Under the pieces are notes generated by a model. That model did not search any database. It had not been told where the DNA came from and saw nothing but the letters and a program-made list of their open reading frames with translations. This document shows, piece by piece, positions 7,576 to 16,349 of a stretch of DNA of 64,000 bases. Origin of the DNA: PALG01 sp964495885. GTDB taxonomy: Bacteria; Bacteroidota; Bacteroidia; Flavobacteriales; Flavobacteriaceae. Made by a program: the position numbers and the translations under genes. The stretch lies in NCBI GenBank assembly GCA_964495885.1, contig CAZBWO010000006.1, forward strand, positions 105,076 to 169,075, read 5' to 3'. Every line of letters starts with the position of its first letter. Positions within the stretch are counted from its first letter, which is position 1.

Positions 7576-8523
7576 TTAGGCGAAATGCGCCCCATTTTCA
7601 AATGTAAACCCATTCAGCAGTTCCGAAGCGGTCATTTTTCTTTTTCCTGGAAGCTTCAATTCCTCAATAATGATATACCCTTCCGGAACAATTACTTTGA
7701 TGATCTTTTTATTAGTTACAAGTTGCCCAATAGCTCCTTCAGAAGTGGTTTTTTCCATAGAAACCTTATACACTTTTACGTTCAATTCATCTTCTCCATT
7801 TATGAGTAAACCCCATGCGGTTGGATAAGGGGAAAGTCCGCGAACAAAAGCATCGATACTTTCAATTGGTTGGTTCCATTGAATTCGGGTATTATCTGTA
7901 TGAAGTTTTGGTGCCGATTTCAATTGGGTAGCTTCGGGTTGAGGTTTTGAAACAGCCTTATCATTTTTAATTAATGCAACCGTCTCCAACACCAATTCAC
8001 TGCCAACCTCCATTAATTTATCATGTAGACTGCCAGCCGTTTCATTTGGTTCAATGGGTACTATTTTGGCATCTATGATGGCTCCAGTATCAATCTTTTC
8101 ATCAATAAAGAATGTTGTGACGCCTGTTTCGGTTTCACCATTTATAATCGCCCAATTAATAGGTGCGGCTCCGCGATATGCTGGAAGGAGGGAAGCGTGC
8201 AGGTTAAATGTTCCGTATTTTGGAAGGGACCAGACCATTTCGGGTAGCATTCTAAATGCTACAACAATCTGTAGGTTTGCTTCCAAAGCTTTTAATGCGT
8301 CTAAAAATTCTGGATCTTTTAGATTGGTGGGTTGTAGAACAGGTAAGCTTTGGGATACCGCATATTCCTTCACGGCTGAGGGGGTTAGCTTTCGGCCTCT
8401 ACCCGCTGGTTTGTCTGGAGCAGTAATGACTCCTACGATATTCTGCCCATCTTCTACCAAGCTTTTTAATACCCCAACCGCAAAGGAAGGGGTCCCCATA
8501 AATACGATGCTTAAATTTCTCAT
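7576..8523 (-). CDS. fmt: Methionyl-tRNA formyltransferase
   Basis: 315 aa, standard length. The formyl-transferase domain (about 1-190) has IVFMGTPSFAVGVL, the catalytic NLHASLLPAYRGAAPINWA with Asn and His, and DTGAII with the third catalytic residue, Asp. The C-terminal OB-fold domain (about 205-310) binds tRNA. It transfers formyl from 10-formyl-THF to Met-tRNAi. The ATG overlaps the recQ stop by 4 nt (ATGA), so it is translationally coupled as the last gene of an ATPase-recQ-fmt operon. Confidence 0.96.
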   Translation of the reverse strand: MRNLSIVFMGTPSFAVGVLKSLVEDGQNIVGVITAPDKPAGRGRKLTPSAVKEYAVSQSLPVLQPTNLKDPEFLDALKALEANLQIVVAFRMLPEMVWSLPKYGTFNLHASLLPAYRGAAPINWAIINGETETGVTTFFIDEKIDTGAIIDAKIVPIEPNETAGSLHDKLMEVGSELVLETVALIKNDKAVSKPQPEATQLKSAPKLHTDNTRIQWNQPIESIDAFVRGLSPYPTAWGLLINGEDELNVKVYKVSMEKTTSEGAIGQLVTNKKIIKVIVPEGYIIIEELKLPGKRKMTASELLNGFTFENGAHFA

Positions 8524-10421
8524 TCGTTTTTATAATATTGATTGATTGCATTAATACGAATCTTTTTCCGGTCCAACAACCATTGAAGCGCCTTTAAGAC
8601 TTCTTCTTCAGCAAAGGTAAGACTTTCAACAAGGCTTCGCGAATCCATTGATTCTTCCTGAAGAAGTTTCAATATCTGTGTATGGATATTTTCAGTGTGT
8701 CTATTTGTAGCCTTTCCACTCTTTTTCATACAGACCGAACAGTGTCCACAAGGGGATGCATCGGTTTCCCCAAAATATTGCAATAATTGTACCTGCTTAC
8801 AGATACGGTCATTTTCAATATACTTCAGCACTGCGTCTACCTGTTTTTCTTTTTGTTGATATAATTTTTTGATGGTTTTGCTGAAGGGGTTGATGGTCCT
8901 ATCATCTTCCCTTGGAACCAAAAATGTAATTCGGGAATCAGTATCAAACAATTGAAGGGACACCAGGTTTTCTTTTTCCATTTCCTGAAGTACAGAAATA
9001 ATCCTCTCTGCAGCAATCCCAGATTTATTGGAAACCCAATCTAGATTAATTGGGATGACAGATTCAAATAACCCACCGTACATACGAAGCAGTGTTTTTC
9101 CAATCATGGAAAAAGAAGGGTTTTCTTCAAATCGTTTCAACAACACTTCTGAAGTCACCAAAAATTGAATTTTAGACTTCCTTCCAAATTGTTGGGAAAG
9201 TTGTAAGACTCCAATTCTATCCAAGGCTTGCAATCCGTTGTAGACATTCAAGATAGGAAGGGAATAGGTTTGACAAAACCGGGTTAGACTAAATTGGTGT
9301 TCTGTAAACACTCCCTCGCCATAGGATATTTGAAAGTAATTGTTAAGGGTTCTGTATAATTTTTTGAGTTCCTTTACGGAAGGCTGACTCTCTAAAAATT
9401 GCTTTTTTAGTAATTGTTTGTCATAGGATTCATAAAGCAATACGGCATACGCTGGTTTTTCGTCCCGACCAGCCCTTCCGGCTTCCTGAAAATAACTTTC
9501 CAGACTGTCTGGAAGTTGCGCATGTACCACTAGCCGAACCCCTGCATGGTCAATGCCCATTCCAAAAGCGTTGGTAGCAACCATGGCAATGATGGCTCCA
9601 TTTTTCCAAGCTTCCAATCGTTTGCTCTTCTCTTTGGGCTGCAAACCACCGTGATAAAAACTACTGGAAATACCTTGGCTATTAAGATGTTTGCTGAAGA
9701 ATTCGGTTTGTTTTCTATTACGAAGGTAAATAATGGCCGTTCCGGGGTATTTTTCCATCAGCCGAACCAATTGGTTGAGCTTATCACTCTCTTCAAAAAC
9801 CTGGTACGAAAGATTATGTCTAGCGAACGATTTTTTAAAGATTTGTGGATCTTCAAGCTGAAGTTGGGAAATGGTATCTGTAAGAACTTCCGGGGTGGCA
9901 GTAGCCGTTAGTGCAATGGTAGGTACATAAGGATGTAATTCACGTAGAATTTGAAGGTTTTGATAGGCAGGTCGGAAGTCATTTCCCCACTGTGAGATAC
10001 AATGGGCTTCATCTACCGCGATGAGATTCACCTGCATTTTTCGTATTGCTTCCTGAACCTGTTCCTGCTGAAGCCGTTCTGGGGAACAATACAGGAATTT
10101 ATAATTTCCAAATAGCGCATTATCCAATAATGTGGTAAGTTCTTCCTGTGAAATCCCCCCAGTTAAGGACAATGCTTTAATACCTTTATCTTTAAGTGAC
10201 GCCACTTGGTCATTCATTAAGGCGACTAATGGTGAAATAACGATGCAAATCCCTTCCATGATTAATGCAGGAATTTGAAAGCACAATGATTTTCCACCAC
10301 CAGTGGGCAATAATGCTACTGTATCCTGCCCTTGCAGCACAGATTGTATAATTTCCTCCTGTAGAGGCCTAAAATCTTGATGTCCCCAATATTGATATAG
10401 TATGGATACCGGATCTTTCAA
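8520..10421 (-). CDS. recQ: ATP-dependent DNA helicase RecQ (short form)
   Basis: 633 aa. The SF2 helicase core has Walker A in PTGGGKSLCFQ (TGGGKS at 40-45), DEAH at 137-140, TALTATATPEV and the motif VI region EAGRAGRDEKPAYA. The RecQ-type zinc cysteines lie near the C-terminus (CKQVQLLQYFGE, SPCGHCSVCMKK). No HRDC domain is visible, so this is the short RecQ that Bacteroidota often carry beside a longer paralogue. RecQ unwinds 3'-5' in recombinational repair. The gene overlaps its neighbours by 4 nt on both sides. Confidence 0.93.
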   Translation of the reverse strand: MKDPVSILYQYWGHQDFRPLQEEIIQSVLQGQDTVALLPTGGGKSLCFQIPALIMEGICIVISPLVALMNDQVASLKDKGIKALSLTGGISQEELTTLLDNALFGNYKFLYCSPERLQQEQVQEAIRKMQVNLIAVDEAHCISQWGNDFRPAYQNLQILRELHPYVPTIALTATATPEVLTDTISQLQLEDPQIFKKSFARHNLSYQVFEESDKLNQLVRLMEKYPGTAIIYLRNRKQTEFFSKHLNSQGISSSFYHGGLQPKEKSKRLEAWKNGAIIAMVATNAFGMGIDHAGVRLVVHAQLPDSLESYFQEAGRAGRDEKPAYAVLLYESYDKQLLKKQFLESQPSVKELKKLYRTLNNYFQISYGEGVFTEHQFSLTRFCQTYSLPILNVYNGLQALDRIGVLQLSQQFGRKSKIQFLVTSEVLLKRFEENPSFSMIGKTLLRMYGGLFESVIPINLDWVSNKSGIAAERIISVLQEMEKENLVSLQLFDTDSRITFLVPREDDRTINPFSKTIKKLYQQKEKQVDAVLKYIENDRICKQVQLLQYFGETDASPCGHCSVCMKKSGKATNRHTENIHTQILKLLQEESMDSRSLVESLTFAEEEVLKALQWLLDRKKIRINAINQYYKNE

Positions 10422-10963
10422 AAGTGCTTTGCTAATTTTTGTAAAATGAAATCGCAGCGATAGCGAATACTACCCACAGGTACGTGATGCACCTCATAGC
10501 CAAAAGACTGGTACCCCTTGTGTAGGTATTTGAAAATAATTTCGGCTTGCTGAAAAGATTCATACCGTTCGTTATCCTGTTGATAGATGTCTTCCCAGGG
10601 TGGCAGTAAAAAAATAGCATCATAGCGGTTTTCCGTACAAGTATCGGTAAATTTATTGGGATAGTCCGTTCCAAGGTAATCCATATAGGCCGTCACATCT
10701 GGGAGTCCGCGGTCATAGAATAGAAAGGGAGGAGGATACTCTTTTGCTTGATGAAATTGTTGCAAGCGCCCCTCCAATAGCTTTTCACTGAATAATATAG
10801 GAGATTCCAAAAACAATTGTGCAATTCCCTCTTCCTGTGCTTTTTTTGTTACCTCTCTGGAGATTTCGGGAAGGATGGGATGCCCTTCTTCTTTAAAAGC
10901 ATCAATGAGTGATGTCTTTCCAGATCCGGGTCCGCCCGTTATGACAATTCTTTTGGTTTCCAA
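10418..10963 (-). CDS. AAA/NadR-like ATPase or kinase
   Basis: 181 aa. The P-loop GGPGSGKT is at 10-17, followed by EEGHPILPEISREV; FYDRGLPDVTAYMDYLG (about 104-120) is a Walker B/lid region like that of NadR-type nucleotide kinases and predicted small-molecule ATPases. The substrate cannot be read from sequence. It is the first gene of the operon with recQ and fmt, and is transcribed divergently from the DUF493 gene across a short two-promoter gap. Confidence 0.8.
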   Translation of the reverse strand: METKRIVITGGPGSGKTSLIDAFKEEGHPILPEISREVTKKAQEEGIAQLFLESPILFSEKLLEGRLQQFHQAKEYPPPFLFYDRGLPDVTAYMDYLGTDYPNKFTDTCTENRYDAIFLLPPWEDIYQQDNERYESFQQAEIIFKYLHKGYQSFGYEVHHVPVGSIRYRCDFILQKLAKHF

Positions 10964-10979
10964 ACGTTAGTAATTTATA

Positions 10980-10987
10980 CAAAATTA
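10980..10987 (-). promoter_or_regulatory. -7 element of the ATPase-recQ-fmt operon
   Basis: On the minus strand TAATTTTG, an exact TAnnTTTG match, lies 16 nt upstream of the ATPase start codon, giving a leader of roughly 10 nt. Confidence 0.6.
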
Positions 10988-11008
10988 GTGAATACTGCTA
11001 TCTTGCCG

Positions 11009-11016
11009 TATCTTTG
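11009..11016 (+). promoter_or_regulatory. -7 element of the DUF493 gene
   Basis: TATCTTTG, an exact TAnnTTTG match, lies 20 nt before the DUF493 start codon. It is back-to-back with the minus-strand -7 element at 10980-10987. Confidence 0.65.
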
Positions 11017-11036
11017 TAAAAAGAATCTTGTAAGCT

Positions 11037-11330
11037 ATGGAAAACGAAGAAACAAAGGAGAAAGAATTTTATGAACGGTTGACGGTTCAACTGGAACAAG
11101 ATAGTACTTGGCCTTCCCCTTATTTGTACAAATTTATCGTTCCGGCTAGTTTGGAGAAAATTTCAGAGATTGAAGCTATTTTCAATGATATGGGGGCTGA
11201 GGTACAAACGAGGGATTCCTCTAAGGGAAATTTCACTAGTATTTCGGTTCGTGTCGTAATGGAATCCCCCAGTGCCGTAGTTGAAAAATATCAGGAAGTT
11301 TCCAAAGTGGAGGGAGTGATTTCCCTTTAA
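11037..11330 (+). CDS. DUF493 (YbeD-like) protein
   Basis: 97 aa. The pattern WPSPYLYKFIVPASLEKISEIE, RDSSKGNFTSISVRVVMESP and VEKYQEVSKVEGVISL is the DUF493/YbeD ferredoxin-like fold, related in shape to ACT-type regulatory domains. E. coli YbeD is uncharacterised but linked by context to lipoate metabolism; nothing here supports or refutes that. It is followed by the DUF4290 gene and murA in the same direction. Confidence 0.88.
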   Translation: MENEETKEKEFYERLTVQLEQDSTWPSPYLYKFIVPASLEKISEIEAIFNDMGAEVQTRDSSKGNFTSISVRVVMESPSAVVEKYQEVSKVEGVISL

Positions 11331-11387
11331 ATTTATTATTTTGCAATTCCTTTCAGAAAGGAACCCTTTTCCAAATACCTTATTATT

Positions 11388-12023
11388 TTGATTGAAAATA
11401 TTGAATACAATACAGAGCGTCCACGTTTAATTATTCCCGAATATGGAAGGCATATCCAAAAAATGGTGGATCATGCCCTTTCCATGGAAGACCGTGAAGA
11501 ACGTAATAAATGTGCAAAAAGCATTATTGCCGTCATGGGTAATTTAAATCCACACCTTCGGGATGTGCCAGATTTCCAGCATAAATTGTGGGATCAACTT
11601 TTTATCATTTCAGATTTTCAACTGGATGTTGATTCTCCATACCCCAAACCTTCCAGGGAGGAGCTGGCAGAACGTCCAGGATCTCTTCCTTATCCTCAGA
11701 ATCATCCAAAATATCGTTTTTACGGAAACAATATTAAGCGAATGATTGATGTGGCGAACACTTGGGAGGATGGTGATAAAAAAGAGGGACTTATCCTTAC
11801 CATTGCAAATCATATGAAAAAGAGTTTCCTGAATTGGAACAAGGACACGGTGGATGATGCGGTGATTTTCCAACATTTGTATGAACTTTCCGGAGGTAAA
11901 ATCAATTTAAAGAATAGTGATGAAGACCTCACAGATTCCCAAAATCTGATGAAAAACAAAAAGCGCTACAAAAAGAACAATAACAAAAGCAACAACAAAG
12001 GTAGAAACCGAAAGCGACACTAA
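11388..12023 (+). CDS. DUF4290 protein (Bacteroidota-specific)
   Basis: 211 aa from a TTG start at 11388; the family's conserved N-terminus (IENIEYNTERPRLIIPEYGR) begins right there and no ATG is suitably placed. It is helical and acidic, with a strongly basic, Asn/Lys-rich tail (KNKKRYKKNNNKSNNKGRNR) that may bind nucleic acid. Its position just before murA is conserved in Flavobacteriia. Function is unknown. The 11-mer TTATTATTTTG occurs twice upstream (11333-11343 and 11380-11390); the first could be a -7 region, and the second contains the start codon. Confidence 0.85.
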   Translation: MIENIEYNTERPRLIIPEYGRHIQKMVDHALSMEDREERNKCAKSIIAVMGNLNPHLRDVPDFQHKLWDQLFIISDFQLDVDSPYPKPSREELAERPGSLPYPQNHPKYRFYGNNIKRMIDVANTWEDGDKKEGLILTIANHMKKSFLNWNKDTVDDAVIFQHLYELSGGKINLKNSDEDLTDSQNLMKNKKRYKKNNNKSNNKGRNRKRH

Positions 12024-12044
12024 ACCTCAAATCCTCCAACTGCT

Positions 12045-13355
12045 ATGGGAACTTTTCAAATTGAAGGCGGACATCCTTTAAAGGGAGAAATTCGTCCACA
12101 GGGAGCCAAAAACGAAGCCCTTCAAATTCTTTGTGCCGTACTTTTAACACCAGACGAAGTCATTCTTGAAAACATCCCAGATATTGTGGATGTGAATAAA
12201 TTGATTACCATTTTAGGCAATTTAGGGGTAAAAATTCAAAAGTTGGGACCTGGAAAGTATAAGTTCCGTGCAGATGATATTCATTTGGAATATTTAGAGT
12301 CTGAACTTTTTAAAAAGGAAGGCAGTTCACTTCGTGGTTCCATTATGATTGTTGGGCCGTTGTTGGCACGCTTCGAAAAAGGATATATTCCAAGACCTGG
12401 CGGCGATAAAATTGGCCGAAGAAGATTGGATACCCACTTTGAAGGGTTTATCAAATTAGGCGCTACTTTCAGATATAACAAGGAAGAGCGTTTCTACGGC
12501 GTGGAAGCTCCAAATGGGCTCCTAGGCACCTATATGCTTTTAGACCAAGCTTCTGTGACGGGAACTGCTAATATTGTCATGGCTGCTGTACTTGCCAAAG
12601 GAACTACTACCATATACAATGCTGCCTGTGAACCCTATTTGCAACAGCTATGTAAAATGCTGAATGCCATGGGAGCAAAAATTAGTGGGGTAGGCTCTAA
12701 TTTATTGATTATTGAGGGTGTTGATTCATTAGGCGGGTGTACCCATAGAATCCTACCTGATATGATTGAAATTGGGAGTTGGATTGGGCTGGCAGCAATG
12801 ACCAAAAGTGAAATTACCATTAAGGATGTAAGCTGGGATGATTTGGGTATTATTCCAGATACGTTTCGAAAGCTGGGTATCACCCTAGAGCGAAAAGGGG
12901 ATGATATCTATATTCCTTCGCATTCAGAATATTGTATTCAAAGTGATATGGATGGTTCCATACTCACAATTTCCGATGCTCCATGGCCAGGTTTTACGCC
13001 AGATTTATTGAGTATTGTATTGGTTACTTGTACGCAGGCGAAGGGAAGCGTGCTCATTCATCAAAAAATGTTTGAGAGTAGATTATTCTTCGTTGATAAG
13101 CTAATTGACATGGGGGCTAAAATTATTCTTTGTGATCCTCATAGGGCAACTGTTATTGGTCATAACTTTCAATCAAAATTGAAGGCTACTACCATGGTTT
13201 CGCCAGACATACGAGCAGGAATATCTTTATTGATTGCTGCATTGTCTGCGAAGGGTACCAGTACCATTCACAATATTGAACAGATTGATAGGGGGTATGA
13301 AAATATTGACTCCAGACTTAGGGCGATAGGCGCAAAAATTACCCGTTTGGATTAA
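12045..13355 (+). CDS. murA: UDP-N-acetylglucosamine 1-carboxyvinyltransferase
   Basis: 436 aa, full length. It catalyses the first committed step of peptidoglycan synthesis, PEP transfer to UDP-GlcNAc. The inside-out alpha/beta barrel repeats are visible; GGHPLKGEIRPQGAKNEAL carries the catalytic Lys-Asn pair. The loop that holds the fosfomycin-reactive Cys in E. coli (Cys115) reads PRPGGDKIGRRRLDTH here, with Asp121 in the Cys position. By analogy with known Asp-type MurA enzymes this should make the enzyme insensitive to fosfomycin. It ends in a 4-nt overlap with the next convergent gene. Confidence 0.96.
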   Translation: MGTFQIEGGHPLKGEIRPQGAKNEALQILCAVLLTPDEVILENIPDIVDVNKLITILGNLGVKIQKLGPGKYKFRADDIHLEYLESELFKKEGSSLRGSIMIVGPLLARFEKGYIPRPGGDKIGRRRLDTHFEGFIKLGATFRYNKEERFYGVEAPNGLLGTYMLLDQASVTGTANIVMAAVLAKGTTTIYNAACEPYLQQLCKMLNAMGAKISGVGSNLLIIEGVDSLGGCTHRILPDMIEIGSWIGLAAMTKSEITIKDVSWDDLGIIPDTFRKLGITLERKGDDIYIPSHSEYCIQSDMDGSILTISDAPWPGFTPDLLSIVLVTCTQAKGSVLIHQKMFESRLFFVDKLIDMGAKIILCDPHRATVIGHNFQSKLKATTMVSPDIRAGISLLIAALSAKGTSTIHNIEQIDRGYENIDSRLRAIGAKITRLD

Positions 13356-13924
13356 GCCTTTTTCTGTTTATTGATTTCATCCTGAAGCTTTCTTCTAAGT
13401 TGTTGCTCACGCTCCAATGACCGTTGGCGATGCCCTTCAAATTCTGCTTCGGTTTCAGATAATTTTTCCCGTGCTTCCTTACTTGCACGAATACCATTTC
13501 GTTGACGGCTGAAAAAATAAAGCGTTAAGAGAAGTGCTAATGCGATGATAGTCCACAAAATAGCATTGTAGGTAGATTTGCTCAAAAGTATTCCGAAAAG
13601 GTAAATCCCATCTACCTTCTTTTTTGAAACGGCCAATGCCTCTTCGGTAGTTCTTACCTTTTGCTGAAGGGAATCTATACTCGTCTCTAAAGAATTAATA
13701 TTGCTTTGTTGTGTATCTATAGTATTCCGAAGTGCGGAAATACTATCATTTACCTGTTGTTTAAGGGAGTTCAGTTTGTGGATTTTCACCACTTTATAGT
13801 CTTGGTAGCGGTTGGAGTTTTCAATTACATCTGTAAATTGTTCCTCAAGGCTTTCTTGTGTCCAACCCATAAATGGGAAGCTTACTAATGCCACACAGAT
13901 AAAAAGTATTTTACGGTGGTTCAT
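13352..13924 (-). CDS. Secreted/membrane coiled-coil protein
   Basis: 190 aa. Signal peptide (1-22, ILFICVALVSFPFMGWTQ), a periplasmic coiled coil (about 45-105, heptad-rich SLKQQVNDSISALRNTIDTQ), one TM helix (about 117-137, AILWTIIALALLLTLYFFS) and a charged cytoplasmic coiled coil (about 145-190). Similar flavobacterial proteins are, to my recollection, often annotated as tRNA (guanine-N1)-methyltransferase; nothing here looks like a methyltransferase, so I would not use that name. Function unknown. Confidence 0.8.
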   Translation of the reverse strand: MNHRKILFICVALVSFPFMGWTQESLEEQFTDVIENSNRYQDYKVVKIHKLNSLKQQVNDSISALRNTIDTQQSNINSLETSIDSLQQKVRTTEEALAVSKKKVDGIYLFGILLSKSTYNAILWTIIALALLLTLYFFSRQRNGIRASKEAREKLSETEAEFEGHRQRSLEREQQLRRKLQDEINKQKKA

Positions 13925-14007
13925 GGTTTGGGGATTGTTAAGTATTAATTTGCCGCAACATTAAAAAAATATACGGAGAGCACCCAATGCTTGATTGAGT
14001 TTATCAT

Positions 14008-14244
14008 TTATTTAACAAGCGCTAAACTATCTGAATAACAGAAGCTCAAAGCACCCGAAGGACACTTCTTTATTTGTTCAATAACTTTAATTGTTTCGGC
14101 AGCTTCCAAATCAATCCATGGAATGACACAATTGCGGAAGACTTCTGAAAGTTCTTTGCAACAACGCTCAGAATGTTGACAAAGTTTGGGCTCATACTGT
14201 ACGGTAATTTCTCCATTAGAGAAGGTATTACTGTTTACATCCAT
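14008..14244 (-). CDS. Small (4Fe-4S)-binding protein (YjdI-type)
   Basis: 78 aa. Cysteines in CQHSERCC, in FRNCVIPWI and in KKCPSGALSF match the divergent mono-cluster 4Fe-4S family (Fer4_19, YjdI-like). It is probably a small cytoplasmic electron carrier or cluster-bearing protein. It stands alone on the minus strand before the photolyase operon, with a 103-bp gap, and its partners are unknown. Confidence 0.82.
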   Translation of the reverse strand: MDVNSNTFSNGEITVQYEPKLCQHSERCCKELSEVFRNCVIPWIDLEAAETIKVIEQIKKCPSGALSFCYSDSLALVK

Positions 14245-14347
14245 AAGGCATTAATTTGGGGGTTTGGTGTACTTTCATAGGTTAAATCATCGTTAAATAT
14301 ATATAAATTATCGATTAAATACCTAATCAACGGAAAATTCTTACAAA

Positions 14348-15655
14348 TTATTGTACCGCTGATTTATAAGTATTTAGGCATCGTTCACGGGCCTTTTTGT
14401 GGTCTACCATTTTTTCGGGATAGGAATCACTATCAACCTCTGGAACCCATTTTTTTATATACTTTCGGTCTTTATCAAATTTTTCAATTTGTGTAGTAGG
14501 ATTGAAAATCCTGAAATATGGGGCTGCATCCACCCCACTTCCAGCAACCCATTGCCAGTTTCCCACATTGCTGGACATTTCATAGTCCAGTAACTTTTCG
14601 GCAAAGTAAGCTTCTCCCCAGCGCCAATCTATGAGTAAATGCTTACAAAGAAAACTACCCACAATCATTCGCACTCGGTTGTGCATAAATCCAGTTTCAT
14701 TCAACTCCCGCATTCCTGCATCTACCAAAGGATAACCTGTTTCGCCTTTTTTCCATTTTTCAAACTCAGATTCTTTGTTTCGCCATTCAATGCGATCATA
14801 TTTAGCCCGAAACGCATTATTTACGGTTTCTGGATAATGCCATAAAATTTGCATAAAAAATTCACGCCAGATAAGTTCTTTCAAGAATGTTTGATCTTTT
14901 ACTTCAGTAGCTTTTTTGACCAAACTTCTAATACCAATCGTTCCAAAGCGCAGGTGAGGGGATAGATGAGAAGTTCCAGGACTTTTTGCTGGGTAGTTTC
15001 GGGTGTCTTTATAATTTTTTAAGGTTTCTTCGGAAATGTTATAATCTGGAACCTTAATGGAAGAGCGTTCAAATCCTATATCGCCAAGGGTAAGATTGGA
15101 AAGTCTGGAATGTTGATAAAGTTGCTTCCATTTAGAAGAAGGGTCATACACCTTAAAATTATCCAATTTTTTGAAGTTGTCAAGCCATTTTTTGCTGTAG
15201 GGGGTATAGACCACATAGGGGTCACCATCATCCTTTACTACTTCATCTTTTTCGAAAATTACTTGATCCTTGAAAGTATGGAACCCAATATTTTTTTCGG
15301 CCAGAAAATCTTTTATGTTTTGATCCCGTTCTTTGGCATAGGGCTCATAATCATGATTGGTGATAACATTCTGTATGTTGAATTCTGAAATGATTTCTGA
15401 AAAAACTTTTTGTGGGGTACCGTGATAGATGGCAATACTGCTTCCGTGTTCCTGAAGCTCATTTCGAAGTTCCTGAAGGGTATCATGAATAAAGGTCACC
15501 CTTGCATCGTCTTTTGGGAGTGAATCTAAAATTTCAGTATCAAAAATAAATATGGGCATTACGGCATGCTTTCCACATAGGGCTTTATAAAAACCCCTAT
15601 TATCATGAAGACGAAGATCCCTTCGGAACCAAAATACGTTTAACTTTTCTGCCAT
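14348..15655 (-). CDS. phrB: Cryptochrome/deoxyribodipyrimidine photolyase
   Basis: 435 aa. The Rossmann-like antenna domain starts with VFWFRRDLRLHDNRGFYKAL. The FAD domain shows SPHLRFGTIGIRSLV, WREFFMQILWHYP, GFMHNRVRMIVGSFL and DYEMSSNVGNWQWVAGSGVD, all class I photolyase signatures. It repairs UV-induced pyrimidine dimers with blue light. It is the last gene of an SRPBCC-SDR-photolyase operon. A cryptochrome-like photoreceptor role cannot be excluded, but the repair-type FAD pocket favours photolyase. Confidence 0.92.
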   Translation of the reverse strand: MAEKLNVFWFRRDLRLHDNRGFYKALCGKHAVMPIFIFDTEILDSLPKDDARVTFIHDTLQELRNELQEHGSSIAIYHGTPQKVFSEIISEFNIQNVITNHDYEPYAKERDQNIKDFLAEKNIGFHTFKDQVIFEKDEVVKDDGDPYVVYTPYSKKWLDNFKKLDNFKVYDPSSKWKQLYQHSRLSNLTLGDIGFERSSIKVPDYNISEETLKNYKDTRNYPAKSPGTSHLSPHLRFGTIGIRSLVKKATEVKDQTFLKELIWREFFMQILWHYPETVNNAFRAKYDRIEWRNKESEFEKWKKGETGYPLVDAGMRELNETGFMHNRVRMIVGSFLCKHLLIDWRWGEAYFAEKLLDYEMSSNVGNWQWVAGSGVDAAPYFRIFNPTTQIEKFDKDRKYIKKWVPEVDSDSYPEKMVDHKKARERCLNTYKSAVQ

Positions 15656-16348
15656 TTATGATATATTCAATGTTGACATTCCACCGTCCACGCCCAGCAC
15701 TTGTCCGGTAATCCAAGAAGACTGATCACTCAATAAAAAGGCGGCAGTTTGTGCAATATCCTTTGCATTTCCAACACGTTTCAAAGGATGCCTATCTCCC
15801 ATTTTCTTAACTTTTTCATCCGAAGATAAGAGTTTTGAAGCCAATGGGGTATCGGTCAAGGAAGGAGCAATAACATTCACTCTAAAATTAGGTGCATATT
15901 CTGCGGCAAGTGCTTTCGCAAATCCTTCTATGGCCCCTTTAGCGGCTACCACGCTAGTATGAAAGGGCATCCCTACTTGAACTGCCACGGTACTGAAGAA
16001 TACCAGGCTTGCTAGTTCAGCATTTTTTAATTTGGGCAATAATGCATGCACTACTTTTACCAAAGAGAGAAAATTAAGGTTTAAATCTTCGGAAAATTGT
16101 GAGGTAGACAACATCTTAAAAGGCTTGAGATTAATACTTCCGGGGCAGTATACGAGTCCGTCTAGGGCATCTGGAAGATCTAATGCGGAAGCATCGTCAT
16201 TCAAAGCATCGAATGCTAAATAAGTACATCCATCAGGAATATTTTCGGAAGATCTTGCTGCAATGAATACGTTGTGGTTTTTAGTAAGTAGGTTGGTGAT
16301 TTCATGACCAATGCCATAGGAACCACCAATAAGTAGTATATTTTTCAT
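15656..16348 (-). CDS. Atypical short-chain dehydrogenase
   Basis: 230 aa from ATG at 16348, which lies 1 nt after the upstream stop codon; a longer frame from 16372 would overlap the SRPBCC gene. The NAD(P)-binding motif is GGSYGIG (8-14). In the catalytic region K137 is present, but the residue four before it, normally Tyr, is Val133 (TSVVAAKGAIEGF). The C-terminal APSLTDTPLA and ITGQVLGVDGG are classical. It may not be a standard oxidoreductase. The stop abuts the photolyase start with no gap. Confidence 0.88.
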   Translation of the reverse strand: MKNILLIGGSYGIGHEITNLLTKNHNVFIAARSSENIPDGCTYLAFDALNDDASALDLPDALDGLVYCPGSINLKPFKMLSTSQFSEDLNLNFLSLVKVVHALLPKLKNAELASLVFFSTVAVQVGMPFHTSVVAAKGAIEGFAKALAAEYAPNFRVNVIAPSLTDTPLASKLLSSDEKVKKMGDRHPLKRVGNAKDIAQTAAFLLSDQSSWITGQVLGVDGGMSTLNIS

Positions 16349-16349
16349 A

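Noticed and set aside
13352..13924. tRNA (guanine-N1)-methyltransferase, the name I recall being used for similar proteins
   Set aside because: The protein is a signal peptide, coiled coil and one TM helix, with no SAM-binding or trefoil-knot sequence.
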